Source: JANOAR01 sp031411235 (GTDB lineage Bacteria > Verrucomicrobiota > Verrucomicrobiia > Verrucomicrobiales > Verrucomicrobiaceae). Taken from it: a stretch of 49,222 nucleotides of DNA. The stretch spans positions 1-49,222 of the forward strand of contig JANOAR010000269.1 of the NCBI GenBank assembly GCA_031411235.1. The letters are read 5' to 3'. Below are positions 35,175 through 43,561 of this stretch, piece by piece. A model generated the notes under the pieces. That model searched no databases. It had not been told where the DNA came from and saw only the letters and a program-made list of their open reading frames with translations. Made by a program: the position numbers and the translations under genes. Every line of letters starts with the position of its first letter. Position 1 is the first letter of the stretch.

Positions 35175-35762
35175 CTACGGCTGGCTCAGCACCTTGGTGA
35201 TACGTTGGTCGGGGATGAGCCAGACGAGGGCGACGAGGACGTAGAGAGCGCTAGCGATGCTCGGCAAGTACAGCGCCGTGGGGATGCCGATGAGGTAGAG
35301 GGCGATGGAGAGCTTACCTTTGATGTCTTTCCCGGTGGCCTTTGCGAGGAGCGATTCGCGACCATGCTCGGCAACGATGGCGAGTTGTAATAGCGTGTAA
35401 GCGATGGCGGAACAAAGCAGCACCCCGCCGTAGAGGGCCGTGGGCAGCGGGGCGAAGTGATTGACGCCCATCCAACCCGTAACGAAAGGGACGAGGGAGA
35501 GCCAAAAAAGCAGGTGCAAGTTGGCCCACATGATGCCGCCATTGACGCGCTCAACGGTCTTCAACAGATGGTGGTGGTTATTCCAATAAATGCCGATGTA
35601 GATGAAGCTGAGCACATAACTGAGGAAGACCCATTGCAGCTCCTTCAACGCCGAGAACTCAGCGCTACCAACGCCGTGGGGCACCTTCATTTCCAGCACC
35701 ATAATGGTGATGATGATGGCGATAACGCCGTCGCTGAAGGCTTCGAGCCTGCTTTTTTCCAT
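35175..35762 (-). CDS. TMEM175 family (DUF1211) potassium channel-like protein
   Basis: A 195-residue membrane protein with six predicted helices. The first helix carries RLEAFSDGVIAIIITIMVLE, the RxxxFSD signature that identifies bacterial TMEM175 proteins, which form tetrameric K+-permeable channels. A second signature segment, WNNHHHLLKTVERVNGGIMW, follows helix 2. Bacterial members are one repeat long, as here. Physiological role is uncertain. It converges on the PelA-like gene with a 15-bp gap. Confidence 0.93.
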   Translation of the reverse strand: MEKSRLEAFSDGVIAIIITIMVLEMKVPHGVGSAEFSALKELQWVFLSYVLSFIYIGIYWNNHHHLLKTVERVNGGIMWANLHLLFWLSLVPFVTGWMGVNHFAPLPTALYGGVLLCSAIAYTLLQLAIVAEHGRESLLAKATGKDIKGKLSIALYLIGIPTALYLPSIASALYVLVALVWLIPDQRITKVLSQP

Positions 35763-35782
35763 GAGGGTGAGTGGGGTGAGAG

Positions 35783-36004
35783 ATGGCTAAACTTGCGGAT
35801 CGCGGGTGGTATCCATGGCGATGCTATGATGCAAGGCGATTTATGGATGGGCACGCGCAGAAAGAGCTGCCGCGCTTGGCAGAGAGTTATCCGCGCTCGG
35901 CTATATCTGTGGATGTGTTGCAGAGAGACCTCATGGAGAAGGAACAGGACAAAGTGACGAGCGCCTGCAAAAAGGAACTGTGTGTCTCCTTCAGTGAGCG
36001 GTAG
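35783..36004 (+). CDS. Doubtful small ORF in the 35763-36119 intergenic region
   Basis: The 357-bp gap between the TMEM175 gene and the propeller/cytochrome gene has one 73-codon frame (MAKLADRGWYPWRC to CVSFSER) preceded by a purine-rich GGGGTGAGAG. Its third-position GC is not raised as in neighbouring genes, it has no recognised domain, and the region could be a remnant or plain spacer. Nothing else recognisable lies in the gap; a promoter for the gene at 36120 is expected but not visible. Confidence 0.2.
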   Translation: MAKLADRGWYPWRCYDARRFMDGHAQKELPRLAESYPRSAISVDVLQRDLMEKEQDKVTSACKKELCVSFSER

Positions 36005-36119
36005 CCAGCCGCAGTAGCTTTTGACTGCGTCATTAAGGCTTACCATGGCGGAATGAAGATGTGGGTTTGATGCAAAAATTTATGGGCTGCTAGGGACTCT
36101 CTGTGGTTAAACTGGGTGG

Positions 36120-39100
36120 ATGAAATTCCTCGCCCTTGTCTTTCTCTTCGCTGCTACCTCTGTCATTTCTGCGGAGCGCGTGAAGCGTGCGAAGGATGCA
36201 CCCGCGGAAGTTCATATGCTGGTGCCGGGCTTTGAGGTGAAGGAATTGCCAGTGCAACTAACGAACCTCGTGAACTTGCAGTATCGGCATGACGGCAAGC
36301 TCGTGGCGCTGGGTTACAATGGCGATATTCATCTACTCACGGACACGGACGGCGATGGACTCGAAGACAAGGCCACGTTGTTTTGGCAGGGCAAAGGCAA
36401 GATCACTGCGCCTATCGGCATGGATCTAGCGCCAAAAGGAACGCCGCATGGGGATGCCGTTTTTTTCGCCTGCAAGGGCAAGGTGATGATGGTCACGGAT
36501 CGCGATGGCGATGGCCGTGCGGAGGAGGAGAAAGTCATCGCCGAAGGTTGGCCGCTGGCCTTTGCGGGAATCGATACGGCGAGCGTGTGCTATGACCCGA
36601 AGGATGGAGCCGTCTTCTTTGGACTCGGCGTGAAGGTCTATAACAACGCGTATGAGTTTGATGCGTTCGGCAAACCGAAAAATGACCTGAGCAGCGAGCG
36701 CGGCGCGATCCTACGAATCGCTCCAGACTTTAAATCACGGGAGAAACTATGCACGGGTGTGCGCTGGCCCATCGGCCTTCGCTTCAATGCGATGGGGGAT
36801 CTCTTCTGCACTGATCAAGAGGGCGCGACGTGGCTGCCAAATGGGAATCCTTTCGACGAACTGCTGCTCATCGAGCGCGGTAAGCACTACGGCTTCCCGC
36901 CTTATCACCCGAAGCATCTGCCAAAAGTTATCGACGAGCCAAGCGTGTTTGATTACGGCCCGCAGCACCAGTCCGCCTGCGGCTTTCGTTTCAATGAAGG
37001 CGTGAATGGCAGCCCGCACTTTGGCCCTTCATGGTGGCGCGGTGATGCGCTCGTCACTGGCGAATCACGCGGGAAGATCTACCGCACCAAGCTGGTGAAA
37101 ACGCCTGCGGGCTATGTGGCGCACAATCAAATCATCGCCTGCCTGAATCAACTCGCGGTCGATCTCACGGTCACGCCGCGTGGCGATCTGCTCGTGGCCA
37201 CGCATAGCGGCGAGCCTGACTGGGGCACTGGGCCTACAGGTATGGGCCGCATCTTCCTCATCCATCAGAGTGACAAAGAAGTGCCGCTGCCGGTGATGGC
37301 ATACTCTTCTGCTGCCGACACCTTTGAGGTGAAATTTGATCGCCCGCTCACGCGCGATTTCAGCGAGGCAAAGATCGAGCATGGGCGCTTCACCAAGCCT
37401 GGAGATCGCTTTGAAACGATGTGGCCGGGATACGAGGTGATCAAACTCCAGCGCTCACTGCCCGTGACGTCTGTGATCGTCAAAGAAACCTACCGAACGG
37501 AAGATTTGCTGCTCCGAGTCCCACCTCAAAGCGTGGTGGAAACCTTTGCCATGCAGCTCGGCTCTGATCTCGATATTGAGGCCAGCTTGAATGGTGTCGC
37601 GGTCTCATCGGGTGAGCTTGATGCGGCGTGGCTGCCGCATCTCGATAGCCAAGTTTCTCGTGAGCTTCTCGGTAATCACATGCCGCGTCTGCACGCAGGA
37701 CATGAGACGACACTGCGCACCCGTCTTGATCTTTGGAGCTTATTGCGTCCGGCCATCCAGCCTGGAGCAGCACTCGATTACGAACCCGAGCTTGAAGAAG
37801 TCACGGTCTGGATTTCAAACTCAACCACGCCTTTCACAGCACTGGTCGGTGGTATTAAAAACGCATCGCAGCTCGGCCAGATCACGCATGACGTCATGTA
37901 CACATTCACGCCGCAGCGGAACGCGCCGCTCGATCTACAAATCACTTTCAAGGCGAATGAAATGCCTGACTTCCGCATCAGCTACCGCACGAAGCGTGAC
38001 GCCACGCGAGATCGCGCCTTGCCACTGCGGCGCTTCTTGCTGCCATGGGCCAGGCCGGAGGAGACGCTGGCCATTACCACATTGCCACGCCCTGAAATCC
38101 AAGGCGGTAACTGGCAGCATGGTCGCGAGCTTTTTTACAGTGACAAAGCGCTCTGCTCCAAGTGCCACACGGTGCGTGGAAGTGGCGGCAAGATCGGGCC
38201 AGACCTGAGCAATCTCACCAGCCGCGACTACACCAGCGTGAAGCGCGACATTCATGATCCGAATGCCACGCTGAATCCCGAATACCTCACACAGGAAGTC
38301 ACGCTGAAGGATGGGCGGCAGTTCTCCGCCGTGATGCGTGATGATGCTGGCGAGGTCGTTCTCGGACTCGGTGCTGGTGTGGAGATGCGAATGAAACGTG
38401 ATGAAATTGCCACGCAAAAAGCTCTCAAAGCTTCCCTCATGATTCCGAATCTCGACGAGTTGCTCGGCGAATCTGACTTTCGTGACTTGATGGCCTACCT
38501 ACTCACAGAGCCGCCGCTCATGCAGGTTTACAATGAGCATTCAGCCCCAGTAAAACGTACACGCGCTGAGATCGATGCGGTCATGGCGAATGCAGCGCTT
38601 TTGGATGAGGTCAAGGCTTTGAAAATCATTCTGGTAAGTGGAAAAAAGGATCATGGCACGGGTGAGCATGACTACCCACGCTGGCGTCAGACTTGGGCGC
38701 GGCTTTTCTCATTGTCTGAAAAAGTCAGCATAGAACTGGCGGATGATTGGCCGAGTGAGGAACAATGGCAGACGGCAGATGCGGTGGTCTTTAATCGGCG
38801 CGGCACTTGGGATGAAATGAAGGCGCGTGAGTTTGATGCATTCCTCGCGCGCGGCGGTGGTGCCACGTTCATTCATTGGTCACTGGCTGGCGGCGCGAAG
38901 GAACCGACGGAGAGCCTCGCCCAGCGTCTGGGGCTGGCCTCGCAAAATGGACTGACCAAGTTCCGCCACGGCATGGTGGAGCTGACGCTAGATGCCGCGC
39001 ACCCCATCGCGCGCGGCTTCAATCAGGTGAGTTTCAATGATGAGATGTATTGGAATCTCGTCGGCGCTGCGCCCGCCTCAATCATAGCCACTGCGGCTGA

Positions 39101-39296
39101 GGCTGGCGTGCAGCAGCCTCATGCGTGGACGCAGGAGACGCCTCAGGGTGGTCGCATCTTTGTGACACTAGGCGGGCACTACAGCAGCGTGTTTGATGAC
39201 GCGCTGTTCCGCGTTCTGCTTCTACGCGGCATCGCATGGAGCACAAAGTCGTCGGTCGATCGCTTCAATTCACTCGTTGAGGCTGGGCTGGAGTAG
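36120..39296 (+). CDS. Exported propeller/CxxCH cytochrome/ThuA-like fusion protein (PVC type)
   Basis: A 1,058-residue exported protein. A signal peptide (MKFLALVFLFAATSVISA) leads to a PVC-type membrane-bound-dehydrogenase beta-propeller (about 30-420) with DTDGDGLEDKA and DRDGDGRAEEE calcium-like loops. A beta-sandwich region follows. A putative haem domain contains ALCSKCHTVRGSGGKIGPDL (first Cys about residue 680). The last 220 residues (from ALKIILVSGKKDHGTG) resemble ThuA, a trehalose-utilisation, glutamine-amidotransferase-like fold, with HYSSVFDDALF near the end. It is probably periplasmic. Propeller plus haem suggests electron transfer from an oxidised sugar (inference). The C-terminal ThuA fusion is less usual. 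Confidence 0.9.
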   Translation: MKFLALVFLFAATSVISAERVKRAKDAPAEVHMLVPGFEVKELPVQLTNLVNLQYRHDGKLVALGYNGDIHLLTDTDGDGLEDKATLFWQGKGKITAPIGMDLAPKGTPHGDAVFFACKGKVMMVTDRDGDGRAEEEKVIAEGWPLAFAGIDTASVCYDPKDGAVFFGLGVKVYNNAYEFDAFGKPKNDLSSERGAILRIAPDFKSREKLCTGVRWPIGLRFNAMGDLFCTDQEGATWLPNGNPFDELLLIERGKHYGFPPYHPKHLPKVIDEPSVFDYGPQHQSACGFRFNEGVNGSPHFGPSWWRGDALVTGESRGKIYRTKLVKTPAGYVAHNQIIACLNQLAVDLTVTPRGDLLVATHSGEPDWGTGPTGMGRIFLIHQSDKEVPLPVMAYSSAADTFEVKFDRPLTRDFSEAKIEHGRFTKPGDRFETMWPGYEVIKLQRSLPVTSVIVKETYRTEDLLLRVPPQSVVETFAMQLGSDLDIEASLNGVAVSSGELDAAWLPHLDSQVSRELLGNHMPRLHAGHETTLRTRLDLWSLLRPAIQPGAALDYEPELEEVTVWISNSTTPFTALVGGIKNASQLGQITHDVMYTFTPQRNAPLDLQITFKANEMPDFRISYRTKRDATRDRALPLRRFLLPWARPEETLAITTLPRPEIQGGNWQHGRELFYSDKALCSKCHTVRGSGGKIGPDLSNLTSRDYTSVKRDIHDPNATLNPEYLTQEVTLKDGRQFSAVMRDDAGEVVLGLGAGVEMRMKRDEIATQKALKASLMIPNLDELLGESDFRDLMAYLLTEPPLMQVYNEHSAPVKRTRAEIDAVMANAALLDEVKALKIILVSGKKDHGTGEHDYPRWRQTWARLFSLSEKVSIELADDWPSEEQWQTADAVVFNRRGTWDEMKAREFDAFLARGGGATFIHWSLAGGAKEPTESLAQRLGLASQNGLTKFRHGMVELTLDAAHPIARGFNQVSFNDEMYWNLVGAAPASIIATAAEAGVQQPHAWTQETPQGGRIFVTLGGHYSSVFDDALFRVLLLRGIAWSTKSSVDRFNSLVEAGLE

Positions 39297-39392
39297 TTTG
39301 CTGGCGCGGGATGTTTGGGGTGATTAGTCTTGATGAATGTAAGTGACGCTATCGCAGGGTGCATAGCGCCACCGCCCCTCCCAAGAGAGCCG

Positions 39393-40718
39393 CTAAACCT
39401 GCGGGTCGCGGGCGGCGACGATGCCTCTGCCGATGCCTCGGTAATTGAAGCCGAAGTTGGCGGCGGCAGTGGGGTCGAGGAGGTTGCGTCCGTCGAAGAT
39501 CAAATGGGCGCGCATGACGTTGCGTAGCTCGGCGAGATCGATGGTGGCGAACTCAGGCCACTCGGTGGCGATGATGAGCGCCTCGGCATCGCGTGCGGCT
39601 TCAAGGGCGCTTTCGGCGAAGGTGATCTTTGAGGCGATGGACAGTTCGTGGGCTTTCTCCATGCCTTTGGGGTCGAAAACGACGACGTTGGCACCTTCAG
39701 CGACGAGGCGCTCGACGACGTTCACGGCAACGGAACAACGCACGTCATCGGTGTGGGGTTTGAAGCTTAGCCCCCACACGGCGAGGCGTTTGTCCTTGAG
39801 CACCCAGAGGGCTTCGCGGATGCCGTCGATGAAACGATCTAACTGGCGGGCGTTGATTTTTTCGACCTCCTTCAGCAGCGTGAAGGGGGTGCCGAGTTGC
39901 TCAGCGATGGCGATAAAGGCGGAGATGTCTTTGGGGAAACACGAGCCGCCGTAACCAAGCCCAGCGTTGAGGAAAGAGCGGCCAATGCGTTTGTCAGCTC
40001 CGATGCCATCGGCAACTTTGAGCACGTCCGCCCCTGCGGCTTCGCAAATTTCGGAGAGGGCATTGATGTAGCTGATCTTCAACGCGAGGAAGCTGTTGGC
40101 AGCGTGTTTGATGAGTTCGGCGCTGTTGATGTCGGTGACGAGCACGGGGGCCATGAAGGGCTCATACACTTTTTGCATCGTGGCGAGGGCGCGGTCGCTG
40201 TTGCCGCCGATGACGATGCGGTCGGGCTTCATGAGGTCTTCCACGGCGCTGCCTTCACGGAGGAATTCGGGATTGCTCACGACATCAAATTCGACACCGG
40301 GCTTGGCATAACGACGAATGGTGTGGGCGACGCGCTCGCCTGTTTTCACAGGCACGGTGCTCTTATCGACGATGACGCGGTAGCTGGTGAGGTACTGCGA
40401 AATCTCGCGGGCGACCTTTTCGACAAAGCTGAGATCGACGCTGCCATCGGGCTGTGGGGGCGTAGGCACGGCGATGAAGAGGACTTCACCATGATCGACG
40501 CCTTCTTCGGTGCTGGTGGTGAAGGCGAGGCGCTTCGATGCCACGTTCTTTTTTACCATCATCTCCAGCCCTGGCTCATAGATGGGGATTTTGCCTTCGC
40601 GCAGGGTCTGCACTTTGCGTTCGTCATTATCGACGCAGAGCACTTGGTGCCCTACTTCAGCGAAACAAGCGCCTGTGGTGAGTCCTACGTATCCAGATCC
40701 AATGATGGTGAGTTTCAT
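39393..40718 (-). CDS. ugd: UDP-glucose 6-dehydrogenase
   Basis: A 441-residue cytoplasmic enzyme oxidising UDP-glucose to UDP-glucuronate with two NAD+. The N-terminal Rossmann fold starts MKLTIIGSGYVGLTTGACF (GxGxxG). The catalytic Cys is in LGYGGSCFPKDISAF (about residue 259). YEPGLEMMV, VPTPPQPDGS and NPEFLREGSAV are the other family blocks. The C-terminal UDP-binding domain ends EWPEFATIDL and IFDGRNLLDP. UDP-glucuronate is used for exopolysaccharide, LPS or lipid A sugars. It lies 148 bp downstream of lptD on the same strand, but the strong terminator at 40813-40849 lies between them, so it is probably separately expressed. Confidence 0.96.
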   Translation of the reverse strand: MKLTIIGSGYVGLTTGACFAEVGHQVLCVDNDERKVQTLREGKIPIYEPGLEMMVKKNVASKRLAFTTSTEEGVDHGEVLFIAVPTPPQPDGSVDLSFVEKVAREISQYLTSYRVIVDKSTVPVKTGERVAHTIRRYAKPGVEFDVVSNPEFLREGSAVEDLMKPDRIVIGGNSDRALATMQKVYEPFMAPVLVTDINSAELIKHAANSFLALKISYINALSEICEAAGADVLKVADGIGADKRIGRSFLNAGLGYGGSCFPKDISAFIAIAEQLGTPFTLLKEVEKINARQLDRFIDGIREALWVLKDKRLAVWGLSFKPHTDDVRCSVAVNVVERLVAEGANVVVFDPKGMEKAHELSIASKITFAESALEAARDAEALIIATEWPEFATIDLAELRNVMRAHLIFDGRNLLDPTAAANFGFNYRGIGRGIVAARDPQV

Positions 40719-40812
40719 GCGGGGAGTATTTTGTGAATGGGGGGCAAAACCATAGGCAGGGTTGCAGGGGGAGCAACTGCGTGCATGGATTTGCGGCGTG
40801 GGTTCAAGGCAC

Positions 40813-40849
40813 TAAAAAAGCGGGAGCAACGCTGTGTTACTCCCGCTTT
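40813..40849 (-). terminator. Rho-independent terminator after lptD
   Basis: On the minus strand a perfect 10-bp stem (AAAGCGGGAG at 40817-40826 with CTCCCGCTTT at 40840-40849, 13-nt loop) is followed by a T-run within GCTTTTTTAG. It starts 18 bp past the lptD stop codon. It is the only intrinsic terminator in the window that I find convincing. Confidence 0.85.
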
Positions 40850-40866
40850 AAATGGATGGAGAAGCT

Positions 40867-43326
40867 TTAGTTTCTGCCGCCGCGACCTGTGGGGTTGGGA
40901 TCGACATCAAGTGGCAGACTGACCTGGGGGAAGTCCTTCAGGGTCATGGAGAAGATAACGCCCATGTCGGTGACACCACGGTTGTCACGGACGAGAGCAC
41001 CGATGGTGGCGACCCAACTGGTGAGGTCGCGGTGGATGCTATAGCTTTGGTATTCGAGCGTGTTGTCGGCCATTTCATAGACGTGGTTCATGGACACGCC
41101 CCAGTTGTCGTTCACCCGGGCATAGATGCGGGAATAGACCAAGCTGCTGTCTTCAAAGAAGGGATGGTCGCTGATGTACTGGTGGCCGAGTGACAAGGAG
41201 AGCGAATGCGCTGGCATGAAGGTAACGCCGTAGTTGGCTTCGGTGAAGCTGGAGTCGCCACCACCGATAGGGAGCTGTGTGTCGGCATGGAAGGTGAGCC
41301 ACGGAGTGGGGCGGAAGAACAGCTCGTTGTAGAGATTGGAGGTGCTGCGGTCGAATTCCGGGTCATCCATGAAGGCATCAACATAGGTATTCACTCCCGC
41401 CCAGCTGTAGGTCTGCACAGCTTCGTTGTTGGCAGCACGGTAGCGCCAGTTGTCGTAGGAGGTGTAGTCACGCTTGGTTTGCAGGAGGTTGCGCACACCG
41501 ATGCGAGCGACATTCCAGTTCCGCAGGTCATCCACGGCGGTGAAGAAGGGCACATCAATGGGGCGTGGGCGAGTGGTGGGGACGATGCGGTCGATGGCGG
41601 GCAGGCCTTCGATGGTGTCGGCATTGAGGTAGGAGTAGTTCACATACGGCTGCACGGTGTGCTTGAGCCCATTGAGGCCGAGGCTAGCGTTTTGCACGTC
41701 GTCCCAGGTCTTGCTGAACTTGAAGGAAACATCCATACCCGCGTGGAAAATGGGTTGGGTGTCGCTGCCGAGGTCTTTGGCTCCGCCTTCGATGCTGGAG
41801 TAGGAGTTCACGCCGATGCCGAGACGGGGGACGAGGGTGAGGAAGCCCAGGGTTTTAGGCATCAGGACTTCGTGGTAGCTGTGCAGACGGCTGTAACCGC
41901 TGTCGGAAAGGTTGCCTTGCAGGATGGCGAGGGCGCGCTCGACTTCATCACGACCGAGGTCGGCTTCTGGATCCAGGCCGATGCTGCGGCGAATACCGGA
42001 GGGATTGAGTGGCACGCCTGGGGTGGCATTGGTGCCGAAAATTTCTTCTTCGCTGGTGAGGAAGTCTTGGCTCTGCTTGACCAAATCCTCGGTCGTTGCT
42101 TTCTCGACGCTGCCGCGCAGTTCCTTGAGGAGGCCATACGAGGTCGCGCCCTGGTAGAAGAGGCCTGTTTTCATGATCGGCTGGCGGGTGAAGTCGAAGG
42201 CAATTTCCGGCAGGCGCGTGTCGGTGCGGTAGAAGTCATTGAGCTGGAACTTCGCCATGAGCGTGGCGGTGAACCGAGGGTCGGAATGGATGAGCGAGAC
42301 TTGGTTGTCCGGCTCGCGCTGGGTGCGGTACTGCTCAAGGAAGAAGTCTTCATAGAAGAATTCGTCGGAGAGCTTGTTGATGTCGAAGTCCAGATACCAA
42401 GTGCGCTTCGCAGGGCCAGTGATGTAGATGCGATGTTGGAATTCGATTTTATAGCGGTTGGAGTCAATCGCCGTCTCAGCGCGTGTTTGGTTCGCGTGGT
42501 TCAGTGTGGGGTCGCTGTCGTTAGCGTAGTAGAACTTGAGTTGGCCCCAGTTGCGGTTGTCCTTTTGTTTGAGCGAGAGGAAGTCCACGCCGACGGCGGC
42601 ACCACGGGCACTGCGGAGGTCGAGCTTGTACTTGGCGAGAGTGTGGTCGCCGTGGATGACGCCATACTGATTTAGAAGGAAGCCGCCCCAGTTGGAACTG
42701 TAGCCGGGGGTGAAGCTATAACCGACCTCATCATCAAGCGGTTGTGACATATAGGGCAGCCAGAAGACGGGGGTCTTGCCTGCATACACGGTGACGCGCT
42801 TCATCACGACGCGGTCGTTGGGGTAGATGGTGATGGACTTGGCCTTGAGGTGGTAGTTGGGATCGGAGAAGTCGTGTGTGGTGAAGACGGCACCTGTGCC
42901 CTCGATTTTCTCGACGAACTTAGTCTCAGTCTTGAAGCTCTCCATGGTGTAATACAGAGCCCCACCCTGGTGCTGCATACCGCTGCGGATGACACTGCCG
43001 TGCAGCTCGCTGGTCTTCACGTTATAGACGATGTTCTCGCCTTTGTAGGTCACGCCTGCCTTGACGATGGTGACGTCTTCCTTGGCCATGACGTCGCCTG
43101 TGTTGGCGTTGTAGTCGGCGCGGCCTGAGCGGATTTCGGTGTCACCATAAACGATGTGAACGTCGCCCGTCGCGGTGGCGATGCCGGTTTCAGGATCGAA
43201 GCTGGTCTCCAAGCCTTCGATGTTGATGTTGCTACTGACGGCCTCCAGGAGGCCATCGGTGGGTGCTTGCGCCCAAGCGCAAAGGGGTAGCAAAAGAGCT
43301 GCAACGGAGAGTCGGGCGAATCTCAT
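40867..43326 (-). CDS. lptD: LPS-assembly outer membrane protein LptD (OstA)
   Basis: An 819-residue outer membrane protein. A signal peptide (MRFARLSVAALLLPLCAWAQ) is followed by an OstA/LptA-like N-domain (about 35-170) with ATATGDVHIVYGDTEIRSGRA and YKGENIVYN. A long beta-barrel follows (about 210-810), including the conserved LPYMSQPLDDEVGYSFTPG. LptD with LptE inserts lipopolysaccharide into the outer leaflet, so the cell has an LPS-type outer membrane. The mature chain has no cysteine at all, unlike E. coli LptD, which needs two disulfides. A tail of about ten residues rich in Gly, Pro and Arg follows the last strand. The ATG at 43326 is the natural signal-peptide start. Confidence 0.92.
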   Translation of the reverse strand: MRFARLSVAALLLPLCAWAQAPTDGLLEAVSSNINIEGLETSFDPETGIATATGDVHIVYGDTEIRSGRADYNANTGDVMAKEDVTIVKAGVTYKGENIVYNVKTSELHGSVIRSGMQHQGGALYYTMESFKTETKFVEKIEGTGAVFTTHDFSDPNYHLKAKSITIYPNDRVVMKRVTVYAGKTPVFWLPYMSQPLDDEVGYSFTPGYSSNWGGFLLNQYGVIHGDHTLAKYKLDLRSARGAAVGVDFLSLKQKDNRNWGQLKFYYANDSDPTLNHANQTRAETAIDSNRYKIEFQHRIYITGPAKRTWYLDFDINKLSDEFFYEDFFLEQYRTQREPDNQVSLIHSDPRFTATLMAKFQLNDFYRTDTRLPEIAFDFTRQPIMKTGLFYQGATSYGLLKELRGSVEKATTEDLVKQSQDFLTSEEEIFGTNATPGVPLNPSGIRRSIGLDPEADLGRDEVERALAILQGNLSDSGYSRLHSYHEVLMPKTLGFLTLVPRLGIGVNSYSSIEGGAKDLGSDTQPIFHAGMDVSFKFSKTWDDVQNASLGLNGLKHTVQPYVNYSYLNADTIEGLPAIDRIVPTTRPRPIDVPFFTAVDDLRNWNVARIGVRNLLQTKRDYTSYDNWRYRAANNEAVQTYSWAGVNTYVDAFMDDPEFDRSTSNLYNELFFRPTPWLTFHADTQLPIGGGDSSFTEANYGVTFMPAHSLSLSLGHQYISDHPFFEDSSLVYSRIYARVNDNWGVSMNHVYEMADNTLEYQSYSIHRDLTSWVATIGALVRDNRGVTDMGVIFSMTLKDFPQVSLPLDVDPNPTGRGGRN

Positions 43327-43359
43327 AATCCAAATGGAATCAATGGGAGGGTGGGGTGA

Positions 43360-43378
43360 ATAACGCGGTGAACGTTAT
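43360..43378. promoter_or_regulatory. Inverted repeat ATAACG-7-CGTTAT upstream of lptD
   Basis: A perfect 6-7-6 dyad lies 34 bp upstream of the lptD start, in the 235-bp gap shared with the divergent gene at 43562. It may be an operator. The rest of the gap has no recognised feature. Confidence 0.25.
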
Positions 43379-43561
43379 GGAAAATGGCAATTGGGAAAGA
43401 CTATCAAATAGGGCAATCGGTTCCGAGTGACAAGGAAAAGCACAACATTTTTCCCCTTTCATCGGTGTTGCCAAACTCGCAGCCCCACTCTTCGCAAGGG
43501 GCTTGCAGCAAGCGGTTGCACTCGGCAGGGGGGCAGCGCCATGCTGGGGCATTGAGTTGCC

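Noticed and set aside
35687..36046. A 119-codon minus-strand frame in and beyond the 35763-36119 gap
   Set aside because: It overlaps the well-defined TMEM175 start in another frame and has no recognised motif.
39347..39368. Inverted repeat CGCTAT-10-ATAGCG between the ThuA fusion gene and ugd
   Set aside because: A 6-bp stem with a 10-nt loop and no T-run on either strand is too weak to call a terminator.
41206..42675. A 489-codon plus-strand open frame
   Set aside because: Antisense to lptD, which is clearly the coding strand; composition (Val, Glu, Gly, Ala) is that of a shadow.
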